A stretch of DNA of 64,000 nt from Bactericera cockerelli (Eukaryota > Arthropoda > Insecta > Hemiptera > Triozidae), in the NCBI GenBank assembly GCA_024516035.1, contig JAMCCL010000137.1, forward strand, positions 1 to 64,000, in the 5' to 3' direction. How positions within the stretch are numbered: position 1 is the stretch's first letter; each line of letters starts with the position of its first letter. A model generated the notes under the pieces. It was not told where the DNA came from. It saw only the letters and a list, made by a program, of their open reading frames with translations, and did not search any database. The position numbers and the translations under genes are program-made. Positions 1 to 9,981 of this stretch are shown here, one piece after another.

Positions 1-61
1 AATTAGTAAGCGAGGTGGAGCAGTTGTGACACCACGAAAGTTACTAACACAGATCTGATAA
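1..61 (+). repeat. S3 SINE tail fragment
   Basis: This piece carries the S3 tail (AGTTGTGACACCACGAAAG, then ACTAACACAGATCTGATAA), which recurs at 3355-3415, 44650-44784 and 48274-48409. The tRNA-like head lies left of the window or is missing. Confidence 0.6.
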
Positions 62-127
62 CTCTAATTAATTTGTATTAATTAATATTAATTCATAAAA
101 TCTATTTTGTTCTCCATTATTTTTATT

Positions 128-470
128 GTGGCGTAACGGTCGTGACTACTGCCCGTAGTCCAGATATCCTGAGTTCGATTCTCGGTTGGAGGAGACTTTT
201 CGCACAGAAAATTCTGTTCCCTCCAATCATGTGAGGCTGGCGATTCCGGCCATACCCAGGCTGGGTGAGGTTAATGTGGGTAGCTGGTACGATTCCCAGC
301 GAGTGGAGGGTAAAACTCCCGTCCTGTCTACCTCAAGTCAGGACGTTAAAACCGAAATAAGATCATGGGACACGAAAGGAGCCTAGACATTTGATTTGGG
401 CGTCCATATAATCCTTTCACCACCGTGATCTAGGTATCAATATCTACCTCACGGACACGGAATTATTATT
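128..470 (+). repeat. S1 SINE, near full length
   Basis: The copy starts with a tRNA-like head (GTGGCGTAACGGTCGTGACT as A-box region, GAGTTCGATTCTC as B box), followed by a spacer, the body GGCTGGGTGAGGTTAATGTG, and a 3' unit ending in CACGGACACGGAATTATT. The same order is seen in the minus-strand copy at 36330-36672. A 66-residue open frame inside it is incidental. It would be transcribed by RNA polymerase III from the head. Confidence 0.75.
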
Positions 471-779
471 TTAATTAATTTTTCACTTCTTTTTTAGAGC
501 ATTGTGAAATTTCAAGAAACTGGGTGGAATTAAATCTGAAGATATTTACTTATTTATGTATTCATTTATTCCTACTTCTTTCATTTCATTCCGTATCTCC
601 TCTTCTTCTTCTTTCTCTCTCTTTTCATTCTTTTTCCTTCCTCTTCAAGTCTCTCTCACTTCATTTAATCTCTAATCCAACACTTTCTTGTACATTTTTC
701 ATTATTTTAGAGCAGAGAAAATCCGGACGTCCGAAATCCGGATTGGAGAAAGTTCGGATCACCGTCGAAAGCAAACCGT
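471..779. other. Intergenic, pyrimidine-rich stretch
   Basis: No gene or recognised element. Positions 570-680 are TTCTTCTT/CTCTCTCT-rich; the overlapping Leu/Ser-rich frame is a low-complexity artefact. Confidence 0.5.
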
Positions 780-894
780 GGGAGGTTTTCTAAGGAGTCT
801 TGTGGAGGTTTTCTGAGGAGTCTTGTGGAGGTTTTCTGAGAAGTCTTGTGGAGGTTTTCTGAGGAGTCTTGTGGAGGTTTTCTGAGGAGTCTTG
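780..894 (+). repeat. 23-bp minisatellite, five units
   Basis: Units of GGAGGTTTTCTGAGGAGTCT plus TGT recur every 23 bp with one or two substitutions. The array ends exactly where the S2 SINE head begins. Confidence 0.9.
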
Positions 895-1062
895 TCCAGG
901 TAGCTCAGTGGTCAAGGCGGCACTCTGTGAATCCAGAGGTTCTAGAGGTCGTGGGTTCGAAACCCAGCCGGGACATGACAAGTTATCCTCCCATTTGGGA
1001 TTTTTACCACATAATAATAAATCTTGGGCTTGCTGCTGGAATAATGGGAAAAATGCTGGAAT
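894..1062 (+). repeat. S2 SINE with tRNA-like head
   Basis: The head contains an A box (TAGCTCAGTGGTCAAGGCGG) and a perfect B box (GGTTCGAAACC), and 5' GTCC faces GGGAC at its 3' end. An over-long middle region argues against a functional tRNA. A short unrelated tail with CTTGGGCTTGCTGCTGG follows. Confidence 0.6.
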
Positions 1063-1082
1063 TGCTGCTGGAATAATTTTTT

Positions 1083-1275
1083 TATTTATTTTATTTAATC
1101 ACTCTTTATTTTTTTTACAAAACAATCATCAACAACAACAAAAATTATAACAATAAATTAAAAAAAAACATAGAAATATGTACAAAAAGAAATATTAATT
1201 TTTATTAGAATTGTTTTGTAATCCGGGGCGAAGTTAATGCCTTAGGCATTCTCTGCCTCTTAACCCGGTCTTTAA
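1083..1275 (-). repeat. L-tail: truncated LINE 3' end
   Basis: Read on the minus strand, this has a hairpin AATGCC-TAA-GGCATT (1236-1250) followed by AACTTCGCC, then a shared stretch with TTACAAAACAAT and an A-rich end at about 1083. The same sequence occurs at 43220-43400 and 54262-54455. No coding part remains. Confidence 0.65.
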
Positions 1276-1351
1276 TAGTCCTTATCGGGCAGCATAAATA
1301 AAATAAGGCGATATTATTATTATTATTTACATTTCACAAGATGCCGAGCTC

Positions 1352-1460
1352 TGTGCCTCCATGGTTAAGGTTGGTTGGAAGAGATTGCCATAGGCAATAA
1401 CCCCGCCCGTTAGTAGGGACATAATTATGTGTATATATTTATCTATTCTTTTTTCATTGT
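1352..1460 (+). repeat. L-tail: truncated LINE 3' end
   Basis: GGTTGGAAGAG is followed by the hairpin ATTGCC-ATA-GGCAAT (1384-1398) and AACCCCGCCC, then GGGACATAATTATGTG. Close relatives are at 59749-59850 (plus) and 57929-58143 (minus). Confidence 0.65.
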
Positions 1461-1470
1461 TTATATTGTT

Positions 1471-1655
1471 TTCAGTACTTGGATGTTCGGGGTCCACTCA
1501 TACCTCGTGAGGAAAAATGAGTAGCTGCTTTAATGTGAAGCAGCGACCAGTGGCAGAATCTTAGGCAAAAAAATAATACAAGATATTGTAAAAGTGCATG
1601 GTAAAGTCCTATGATTCTGCGCTACCCACTAAAATTGTGACATAATAACACAAAG
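1471..1655 (+). repeat. S6 SINE body fragment
   Basis: The block with GTACTTGGATGTTCGGGGTC, GTGAGGAAAAATGAGTAGCT, GCAGCGACCAGTGGCAGAAT and GATTCTGCGCTACCCACTAA matches parts of the S6 copies at 7385-7560, 41043-41280 (minus) and 61001-61160. The tRNA-like head is absent. Confidence 0.55.
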
Positions 1656-3002
1656 AAAAAGCATTATTATTATTATTATTATTATATTGTTTTCAGAAGG
1701 GTAGTGAGGTTTTGTCCCCCCCCCCCAAAATTTTCAAGAAACCCCTGCAAAATAAATACGATGGAATATACGTAGTCTCTTTTGTCCTCAAAACGGACTA
1801 GCGCCTGAACCACTTGACTACCAGTGCATTTATCACCCGCCGCCCCTGTTATTTCTACCACTTCCTCTTTCTTTCTTTTCTTAGTTTCTTTCTCTGCTTC
1901 CTCAATATTTGTCGGATTCCTCTTCCTCTTTTACTTCTTCCTCTCGTTCCTCTTTGTTCAAATCGAAGTTTTCTACTCTCAAAGTCTCCAATGAATTATG
2001 TGCTTTCTTTCTGATTGATGAACTGTTTTCTGCTTTGTATTTCTCTCTCTCTCTCTCTCTCTCAATTTCTTGCTTTCTCTCTCAATTTCTCTCTCTGAAT
2101 TTCTTTCTTTCTCTCTCTATTTCTTTCTCTCTCTATTTCTTTCACTCACTCTCTCTCTGTTTCTTTCTCTCTCTCTCTATTTCTTTCTCTCTCTCTCTCT
2201 GTTTCTTTCTCTGTCTCTCAATTTCTTTCTTTCTCTCCCTCTCTGTTTCTCTTTCTCTTACCATCTGTATTTCTTTCTCTTTCTCAATTTCTCTCTCTCT
2301 CTATTTCTCTCTCTCATTTACAAACTACATTATTTATGTACAATTGTACACACAAAAAAAAAACATTTTGTAATTTAACATTGTATTCCTAATATTATAT
2401 ATCTTTTACTGTAACATTTGGACATAGATATTTTTAACATTATTTTATTTTGTATTATTTTTTGATTTTTGTAAATTGTAAACTACGACTAATTGTTGTG
2501 AATAAATAAATATAATATATATGTTATTTCTCTCTCTCTCAATTGCTTTATTTCACTCTCTCTCTCTCTCGCTTTATCTTTAGCCTTTTCTTTATCATGA
2601 GCTCTTTATTCTTTCTTTATCTCTGCCTTTTTTTCCCTTCTCTTTCTCTTGTGAATTTCCTTAATTTGATCTCTTTCTTTTACATACTTTAAATATCTCT
2701 ATCCCTTTCCTCTCTTTGCCTCTCTATCTCTCCGTGCAACTTTGTTTCTCTAAATCCATCTCTTTCTTTCTCGCACGCTATCTTTACATTGATTATCTCT
2801 CTCTCTCTGTCTCTCCTGTTATTTTTCTATTTAAATAATATATTCGGGCATCTTTGTTTTTTTCTATCTCTCTTTCATTTTCTCATTTAATTTTTTCTTT
2901 CAAAACCTCTCATTCTGAACCGAATTTTTGTTCGTTTTTACCTACTTCCTCTCTCTCTCTCTCTTTCTCTCTCAATTTCTTTTTAGAATAGTTTTAATAA
3001 GT
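1656..3002. repeat. CT-rich low-complexity region
   Basis: There is an (ATT)n run at 1663-1686, a C run near 1717-1726, then long CT/TTTC tracts at 1855-1900, 2040-2320 and 2530-2990 with an AT-rich patch between. The Ser/Leu/Phe open frames across 1909-2378 come from the repeat and are not genes. Confidence 0.85.
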
Positions 3003-3126
3003 AACTTGGTTTTGGGGGGCCCTTGTCAATCATTAGCCTCCTTGTAAAGGCAGTGGTAGAAGTACTGAGACATTCCTCCACTGTCTGGCTACCATCGTTC
3101 ACGATGACGCCACCCTATGATGATGG
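3003..3126 (+). repeat. S4 family repeat, 5'-truncated
   Basis: It contains GGGGGCCCTTGTCAATCATT, a near-palindromic CAGTGGTAGAAG/TCCTCCACTG pair and CTGGCTACCATCGTTCACGA. The longer copy at 41396-41596 shows the upstream part missing here. Confidence 0.65.
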
Positions 3127-3177
3127 TAATCTAATATTTTATAGATCTCGTAATATTTTACTAAGAGTAAATAGATG

Positions 3178-3415
3178 CCAATCTCCATGGCTTAAAGGTT
3201 AAGAACATTGATTGCTGATCCGGATTTTACGGGTTCGAACCCCAGCCGGAGTAGAAAAAACACAATGCTTCCTTTCTAATATTAGAAAAATCTGACAAAG
3301 TTTTTCCGCTGTCGTTATGGCATCGATGTAGAGGTCAACTCTCCTCCCAATAGTAGTGATATCACGAAAGTGTAGTTGTGATATCACGAAAGTGATTAAC
3401 ACAAATGTGATAACA
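3178..3415 (+). repeat. S7 SINE head joined to S3-type tail
   Basis: The S7 head has GGCTTAAAGGTTAAGAACAT and the B box GGGTTCGAACCCCAGCCGGA. A body with TCGTTATGGCATCGATGTAG follows, and then the S3 tail (GATATCACGAAAGTG) twice in tandem from about 3355. The join suggests a composite or a template switch. Confidence 0.55.
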
Positions 3416-3799
3416 CTCTCATAATTTCCCAATCTCAATTTCAAGTGTCACACAACGCACTCTGATTGGTTAATTTGAACAAAGTAAACAATCAGAATGC
3501 CTCGTGTGACGGTTGAAACGGAGATTCGGGGATTTTGAGAGTGGAGAGTGTTACTGGAACGGCCAACTGGCCACTACTAATAATAATAAAAAAATGAATG
3601 AAAAACAAAATGGTTAGGATTTAAAACAGTTCAATCAGGCGAAAGCCAACTCTGAAAACGCCATTGAAATCTTAAAAGCCAATGATGAAGAGGGTGAAAC
3701 GCTTGAGAATGAAAATAATGATTCCGTAGAAAAGTGATGAAAGCAATGATTGATAAGGCATTGAAATATCTAGAGAGGGAGAGATAAAAGAGAGAAGGT
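3416..3799. other. Intergenic, no feature seen
   Basis: Unique-looking AT-rich sequence. 3440-3490 weakly resembles 9120-9160 and 36775-36810 (ATAAATGC/CTGTGATTGGTT), so an old repeat may be present. Confidence 0.4.
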
Positions 3800-3978
3800 A
3801 TAGATAACTAAGCAATGTGAGAGAGGGAGAGAGAGAGGAAGAAAGGAGAGAGAGAGAAAGAGAAAAGGGAGAGAGAGAGAGAGAAAAAGAAAGAGAAAGT
3901 GAAAAAGGAGAGAGAGAAAGAGAAAGAAGAGAGAGAGAAAGAGAAAGAGGGGAGAGAGAGAGATACACAGAAATAGAG

Positions 3979-4020
<42 letters not shown>
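3800..4020. repeat. (GA)n purine tract
   Basis: Long GAGAGA/GAAAGA tract that abuts the left end of palindrome F1. The Glu/Arg and Ser/Leu frames across it are artefacts. Confidence 0.9.
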
Positions 4021-4024
<4 letters not shown>

Positions 4025-4049
4025 TTGAGAGAAAGAAAATTCAGTTATA

Positions 4050-5737
4050 CAGTATGTTTCAGAAAAGGTGGCCACCCCCTCGTAACTTTTGAACGCGACG
4101 GAATTTTTCAATTCTGTAAAGTCCTAGGTATAGGAAATGCCCTATGGCCCATCCTGTGGTCATATTTATTTTTGGCCCCGGTCGGCCCTTCCGGCTTTTA
4201 GGCCATACTTTTTCATTTTTCTCGCGAATTTTAAATGGAATGCTATATTTTTTATTCCTGTTAATTAAAGTCCAAGTTAGGCTGAGTATAATGAGCTTTT
4301 AAAATTTTCAAAAACCTTATCAGGGGCGGAGCTAGTAGGGTGCAAGTTTCAAAATTGTCACACCCTGTATTTCAGCGTTAGTTAGATTTTTTAGTACTTT
4401 TTTTATGTTCATACGTTCAAAATATTGTTTTACACCATATGAAATCAAAAAAATATTCTTGTTTACTTCTAATCAGGGTCATAGTAAGGTTTTTGTAAAA
4501 GTACTTTTTTTCTCACGTCAATTTTTCCATAAATTAATGGTGTTCTCGAAATTGGCATTTTTAGAGGTGAAAGTCTGCAGTGACATATGTTTTTTATGCT
4601 TGAAATCGAAAGAAAACTTAACAGAGAAGCGATTAAGATCATAAAAAAAGCCATTTAACCTGCTAGTTTTTTCACGACAGTGTCCGGTAAAGTGGGTGAA
4701 TTTCGTACTGGATTTTTTTTGTTGTTGAGGAAACACAATTGGCATAGAAAATAAATAATATCTAATAAGGGAATAATACTTCAATAAACATAACTAAATG
4801 CGAAATGAAATGAAAATTATTTCTTCTAAATCAGTGCCGGATATTTTTTTTTTTTTTTTTTTTTTTTTTCTCTCTCTATTTTTTTCACTTTCCAAAGTTC
4901 AACTTGTATCAAAAATAATTGTCGGATAATGCTGCTTCTAAAGTCGGCCTAGGGGTCCCCTCTAGAGACAATTTTAGTTGGTAAGTTGGTAAAATCTGTA
5001 GAAACACATTGTCAATAATTCTGGAGTCAGTCCGATGGTGCTTTGAATGCAACGATTTGTGTAGGATCACTGAAGTTAAGCAACGTCCAGCGAGGAGACT
5101 TCGTGATGCTGGCATTCCGGCCTAACCCAGGCTGGGTGAGATAAATGTGTTTAGGAGGTTAGTGAGTTTCTTGCGAATGGAATGTAACACCCCCGTTATG
5201 ATATGACCATGCAGTTGAAACGCGATATTAAATCCAAATTTAAAAAAAAAAAATCATACTGGTGTTGCTAGTAATGAATACCAGGTCTCTAAGTAAAAAT
5301 CTAATTATCTCGAAATTTAAGAGAAAAAAATACCAGGTCAAGTACCAAACTCTTGAGGGTGAAAATTAAACCAATTCAATTATTTTAAAGAGGAGAAGAG
5401 AGAGAGAGAGAGAGAAAGAGAGAGAAAAAAAAATTATCCGGCACACCTCCTAAACACATTTATCTCACCCAGCCTGGGTTAGGCCGGAATGCCAGCATCA
5501 CGAAGTCTCCTCGCTGGACGTTGCTTAACTTCGGTGATCCTACAAGAATCGTTGCATTCAAAGCGCCATCGGACTGACTCCAGAATTATTGACAATGTGT
5601 TTTCTACAGATTTTACCAACTTACCAACTAAAATTGTCTCTAGAGGGGACCCCTAGGCCGACTTTAGAAGCAGCATTATCCGATAATTATTTTTGATACA
5701 AGTGGAACTTTGAAAAGTGAAAAAAAGAGAGAGAGAG

Positions 5738-5772
<35 letters not shown>

Positions 5773-6561
5773 GGCACTAATTTAGAAGAAATAATTTTCA
5801 TTTCATTTCGCATTTAGTTATGTTTATTGAAGTATTATTCCCTTATTAGATATTATTTATTTTCTATGACAATTGTGTTTCCTCAACAACAAAAAAAATC
5901 CAGTACGAAATTCACCCACTTTACCGGACACTGTCGTGAAAAAACTAGCAGGTTAAATGGCTTTTTTTATGATCTTAATCGCTTCTCCGTTAAGTTTTCT
6001 TTCGATTTCAAGCATAAAAAACATATGTCATTGCAGACTTTCACCTCTAAAAATGCCAATTTCGAGAACACCATTAATTTATGGAAAAATTGACGTGAGA
6101 AAAAAAGTACTTTTACAAAAACCTTACTATGACCCTGATTAGAAGTAAACAAGAATATTTTTCTGATTTCATATGGTGTAAAACAATATTTTGAACCTAT
6201 GAACATAAAAAAAGTACTAAAAAATCTAACTAACGCTGAAATACAGGGTGTGACAATTTTGAAACTTGCACCCTACTAGCTCCGCCCCTGATAAGGTTTT
6301 TGAAAATTTTAAAAGCTCATTATACTCAGCCTAACTTGGACTTTCATTAACAGGAATAAAAAATATAGCATTCCATTTAAAATTCGCGAGAACAATGAAA
6401 AAATATGGCCTAAAAGCCGGAAGGGCCAACCGGGGCCAAAAATAAATATGACCACAGGATGGGCCATAGGGCACTTCCTATACCTAGGACTTTACAGAAT
6501 TGAAAAATTCCGTCGCGTTCAAAAGTTACGAGGGGGTGGCCACCTTTTCTGAAACATACTG
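4050..6561. mobile_element. F1: 2.5-kb foldback element with TA flanks
   Basis: The left arm (4050-5159) and right arm (5445-6561) are near-perfect inverted copies, with a 285-bp spacer. Ends are CAGTATGTTTCAG and CTGAAACATACTG, each flanked by TA (4048-4049 and 6562-6563), as for Tc1/mariner-type insertions. No transposase is visible; mirrored short frames in the two arms simply reflect the palindrome. Each arm holds an internal CACACCCTG-type end (4361-4369 and its mirror near 6245-6253) and part of a 5S-SINE, so the arms grew by inverted duplication after the SINE arrived. The GA-rich flanks on both sides fit insertion into the neighbouring purine tract. Confidence 0.8.
5026..5252 (+). repeat. 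5S-SINE within F1 left arm and spacer
   Basis: The head has TTTGAATGCAACGATTTGTG and GATCACTGAAGTTAAGCAAC, matching the 5S rRNA core. The body (GGCTGGGTGAGATAAATGTG) and a tail ending GCGATATTAAATCCAAATTT follow. The palindrome boundary at 5159 cuts through this SINE; the mirror piece at 5445-5570 lacks the 3' part. Confidence 0.7.
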
Positions 6562-6597
6562 TATAATTGAGAAGAAACAGAGAGAAACAAAGTTAAA

Positions 6598-6655
6598 AGA
6601 AAGTTATCATATTTGTGTTAATCACCTGCGTGATATCACAATTTAATCAAACTGA
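6598..6655 (-). repeat. S3 tail fragment
   Basis: Contains AAGTTATCATATTTGTGTTA and GTGATATCACAA, the reverse complement of the S3 tail. It begins about 35 bp right of F1. Confidence 0.6.
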
Positions 6656-6739
6656 TGTTGGTTTTTTTTGTTTTTGTTTACAAATGAATATTTATTTACT
6701 AAAGTTATGTACTAAATTTAAAAATAAATAATAATATAA

Positions 6740-7132
6740 AAAATAAAAATATTCTCTCCCTTCCTTCTTTCTCTTCTTTCCTTCTCTCTCTTCCCTCTCT
6801 TCTATCTTTCCCTTCCTTCTCTTCTATCTTTCCCTTCCTTCTCTTTTGTCTTTCCCTTCCTTCTCTGCCTCTCATCTCCCCTGTCTCTGCCACAATTCCC
6901 TCTGTTCCGAGTAAGAAAAGACTTCGTTTGAGTTCATTTTCCATCTCTCTTTTCTCAGTCGATCTCCTCACTTCCGTTTTGACTTTTGTCTGATCGATTG
7001 TGTGAATTTTCTGTTCGGAGCTGTATTGTTTGTCGAAGACAGTAAAAAATACAAAGCTTTCGGATAAAGGCATTGATAAAATGAAGTTGACGTTGACAAG
7101 TGTTAACTTGGAAAGAGAAAGACAGAGAGAGG

Positions 7133-7164
<32 letters not shown>

Positions 7165-7250
7165 AAGATAGAGGGAGAGAGAAAGACAGAGACAGATGGA
7201 GAGGGAAAGAGAAAGTGAAAGAGAAAAACAGAGAGAGAGAGAGAAGAAAG
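6740..7250. repeat. CT tract followed by GA tract
   Basis: Pyrimidine-rich (TTCCTTCTCTTC) at 6750-6890, mixed sequence, then purine-rich (GAGAGAAAGA) at 7110-7240. The 195-residue minus-strand frame (6705-7292) is low-complexity at both ends with no recognisable domain in the middle; I do not call it a gene. Confidence 0.8.
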
Positions 7251-7384
7251 CCCGTTACCACATCTTATCTTGAGTTCACCAGGCAAAACCATAAAGTCCT
7301 CGCCAGTCTAAATAATCTTAATCCTTCTCATTCGCATGGCTCCTGTCTTTATTCCGAAATAGTAAGAACTATTCTTCTGGTGAA

Positions 7385-7560
7385 ATGAGTTAGTGGGCTA
7401 GACATTGAACGCGTGGTGACCTGGGTTCGATCCCCAGTGGGACAGGATTTTTTTCTGCTTTGTACTTGGTTGGTCTAGATCCACTGGCGCCACGTGAGGA
7501 GAAACTAGTAGCTTCTTGTGAAACAGCAACCAGTGCCAGGATTACGGGAAATAAGAAGAT
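7385..7560 (+). repeat. S6 SINE with tRNA-like head
   Basis: The head is GGGCTAGACATTGAACGCGT with the B-box hairpin ACCTGGGTTCGATCCCCAG. The body has CTGGCGCCACGTGAGGAGAA and GCAACCAGTGCCAGGATTAC. It runs directly into a minus-strand S3. Confidence 0.65.
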
Positions 7561-7564
7561 AAAA

Positions 7565-7712
7565 AGTTATCATATTTGTGTTAATCGTTTTCGGGATATC
7601 ACAACTACTCGTACTCGCTTTTCCAAATCTACGCTGAAATCGGAATTTGAACCACCGACCTCAAGGTTACAAGTCCGCTGCCTTATCGATCTAGCTACTG
7701 AGGTCGGTGAGT
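7565..7712 (-). repeat. S3 SINE, head and tail present
   Basis: On the minus strand the tRNA-like head (TAGCTAGATCGATAAGGCAG with B box GGTTCAAATTCC) leads into the AGTTGTGATATC tail. It lies head-to-head with the S4 copy to its right. Confidence 0.7.
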
Positions 7713-7755
7713 AAAAAGAAGATATGGTTTATTATTATTATGTACGGTAGAAAAT

Positions 7756-7980
7756 GGTCCTATAGTCTGGCTGGGACCATAAACAGGGAGTAGACCAGCA
7801 TTGGCTTGGTTCTGGGGGCCCTTGTCAATTATTAGCAAGCTTGGAAAGACAGTGGTAGAAGTGCTGAGTCATTCCTCCACTGTCTGGCTACCATCTTTCA
7901 CGATGACGCTGCACTATGATGAAAAAATTCCTATGATTCTGTGCCCATGATAGGTAAGTTCTGCAAAAGAAAACATTATT
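7756..7980 (+). repeat. S4 family repeat
   Basis: Contains AGTCTGGCTGGGACCATAAA, CAGGGAGTAGACCAGCATTG, GGGGGCCCTTGTCAATTATT and CCTCCACTGTCTGGCTACCA. After 7922 the end (CCTATGATTCTG) resembles the S6 3' part, then an (ATT)n run. Confidence 0.7.
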
Positions 7981-8094
7981 ATTATTATTGAACTTTGATT
8001 GAATGATGAAGCGGTTAGCGGTTAATAAATGCCCTCATTTTTCCTCATTTCTCCAAAAGACAACAAACAGAAATAAAATGAAAGATGTTCTTGC

Positions 8095-8337
8095 TGAAAT
8101 TTGGCAAAAAAGAAGAATGAGAGAAAGAGAGAGAGAGAGAGAGATCGATAGGTAAGCGAGAGAAACAAAGAGAGTGAGAGAAGTAAGGAAAAGTAAAGAT
8201 CAATAGCAAAAATATATTCGAGAAAAGAGTGAAAGAGACAAAACCAAAGACAATAACACAAAAAAAACATACAAATTTCACCAAATTTAGGCCTTTTTTT
8301 CCACTTCGTTAAACATTCAACTTTTCTAGTTTTCTCG

Positions 8338-8368
<31 letters not shown>

Positions 8369-8425
8369 CATCTTTCCTTCTCTCTCTCTTTTCTCTCTCT
8401 GTCTCTCTCTCTCTCTCTTACACAC
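8095..8425. repeat. GA tract then CT tract
   Basis: GAGA-rich at 8115-8190, then CTCTCTCT at 8335-8420, then a short (CA)n. Leu/Ser frames here are artefacts. Confidence 0.8.
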
Positions 8426-8768
8426 ACACACATAAACTGTTCATCTCTATTTTTTCCAAGCATTCTTTTCTTCTTCAACAAAGCTTTGTGGTCAAATTTG
8501 CTTTCATTGTTTCGGTTAGTTTTGTGAAATAAAAATTTGTCTCTCGTTTCAACAAAAAGAAAAAAAGTCTCTTTCAGTGAATCTTGTATTCTTGTTACAT
8601 TTATTTTGTTTTTCTTAGACCTTTAACGGAGTATTTCTCTGCTTTGTATGATCGTTTACTCTAGAGTTTTATACAAAATCTATTTGTTTTAGGTACAACG
8701 CCTGTAAAACTATACAATTCAAAGAGAGTGCTATACTTAGAGCCAAACTATGAAACAGGATCTAGGCC
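8426..8768. other. Intergenic, no feature seen
   Basis: AT-rich sequence with no recognisable coding frame, hairpin or repeat family. Confidence 0.4.
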
Positions 8769-8985
8769 AGCCTCCGTGGCGTAACGATTACGACTATTGC
8801 CCATAGTCCAGAGCTCTCGAGTTCAATTCCGGGTAGGGGCAGACTTTTTGAAAAAAATTCTGTTCCCTCCAAACACGTGAGGCTGGTTGAGGTTAATGTG
8901 GGTAGCTAGTACAATTCCCAGCGAATGGAGGGTAAAACCCCCGTCCTGACTATGTATCTCAAATCAGGACGTTAAAACCAAATAT
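8769..8985 (+). repeat. S1 SINE, shorter copy
   Basis: The head (GCCTCCGTGGCGTAACGATT, B box GAGTTCAATTCC) and body (GAGGTTAATGTGGGTAGC through ATCAGGACGTTAAAACC) are present. The segment before GAGGTTAATG is internally deleted relative to 128-470, and the 3' extension is absent. Confidence 0.75.
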
Positions 8986-9180
8986 AATCAACTGGTCACA
9001 ATAGATCTAATTCGGTAGCAGTGTTAATTGAAAGGGTTTCACTGAAAACCCTGAAACCAGTTCAGATAATAATACTAAAATGGATTAAATATCAAGAATT
9101 TTAATTCCCAGCCACTTCTGATATAAATGCTCTGTGATTGGTTCAAATTTCTTCTAGAGAAAAAGGCAAAACAGAATTTT

Positions 9181-9300
9181 TTTTTTTTTTTTTAATTTTT
9201 TTTAATAATTTTCCATTTATTTATTACAATTATAATATGTTACAGATTTTATAATGATTTAATGGTACCCTTTCTCAAAGTTAAAAAAAACTGTGTTGAG
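9181..9300 (-). repeat. LINE 3' end with polyT, second tail family
   Basis: A T run is followed by ATTACAATTATAATATG and ACAGATTTTATAATGATTT. The same sequence behind a T run is found at 55868-55990. Read on the minus strand it is a polyadenylated LINE 3' end. Confidence 0.5.
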
Positions 9301-9534
9301 AAAGGGGAGTTCAGAATTTAAATTGTGGATATATGAAGAATAGGAAAAAATAAATAAATAAATAAAAAATTATCGAGTTCCAAATTTTTTTTTTTTTTTT
9401 TTTAAAAAAGTTCCTTGTTCATTTAATAAGTATGTAAGAAAGAAATTCTAAACATTTGTATAAGTAAATATTTTTGTAAGATGGGCCAACAGAAATAAAA
9501 ATAAACATAAAAAAATGCATCTCATTATATAAAT

Positions 9535-9844
9535 TCAATTTAAAACATTTTTAATGTAACTATATATGTTGGATTCTGTAAGTTTTTTAAATAGAATTTT
9601 ATGTTTATTTTTGACTAATATTGGGGGAATGTTGGTCATTTCAAATGGTAGCTTGTTTAATAGTATTGAGCTTATGTATATATAATGGTTACGTATTATA
9701 GTTTTATTCATAGGTATAGTAATAGCTTGTCCTTGTTGTCTGGTGTTAGATTGTATTTTGGAAACTGTTTCTTTGTATTTATCTTTATTCATGAAATAGA
9801 TTACTTTATATAAATATAAATCAGTGATGTTGTAAACATCTAAA

Positions 9845-9846
<2 letters not shown>
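9535..9846 (-). pseudogene. LINE-A ORF2, C-terminal exon-like fragment
   Basis: The fragment encodes the end of the LINE-A reverse transcriptase ORF2, the region after the RT domain where Jockey-type elements have a loosely conserved tail (here with LNKLPFEMTNIPP and a stop at 9535). Reading enters in the same frame that leaves the middle piece at 15427, after the residues LYKD, so the two halves are continuous once LINE-B and its target duplication are set aside. The leading poly-Lys in a longer frame is only the LINE-B polyA tail. Not functional on its own. Confidence 0.7.

Positions 9847-9849
<3 letters not shown>
9844..9849. repeat. Target-site duplication of LINE-B, left copy
   Basis: ATCTTT, matched by 15421-15426. 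The exact length is uncertain because it runs into the T tract. Confidence 0.65.
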
Positions 9850-9879
<30 letters not shown>

Positions 9880-9981
9880 TAAGAACATAACATTGTTTCA
9901 AAAATAATTCTTATAACTATAAATTGAAACAACAATACCAATGTTCACATTAAAATTAAATAATTAATTAAGAACTTAAAA

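Larger units (their letters stand above)
9385..9849 (-). mobile_element. LINE-A, 3' part
   Basis: This is the last piece of the decayed LINE-A: the C-terminal RT coding region, a short 3' UTR and a polyA (T run 9385-9403 on the plus strand). It is separated from the middle piece by LINE-B. ATCTTT (9844-9849) is duplicated at 15421-15426. Confidence 0.75.

Noticed and set aside
894..975. Functional tRNA gene
   Set aside because: Good A and B boxes but an over-long central region, and it is followed by a SINE-like tail. Treated as a SINE head; the same applies to 3178, 7385, 37510 and 63389.
7460..7714. 84-residue plus-strand protein
   Set aside because: It spans an S6/S3 SINE junction; similar peptides (FEPPTSRLQVR) recur in every S3 copy.
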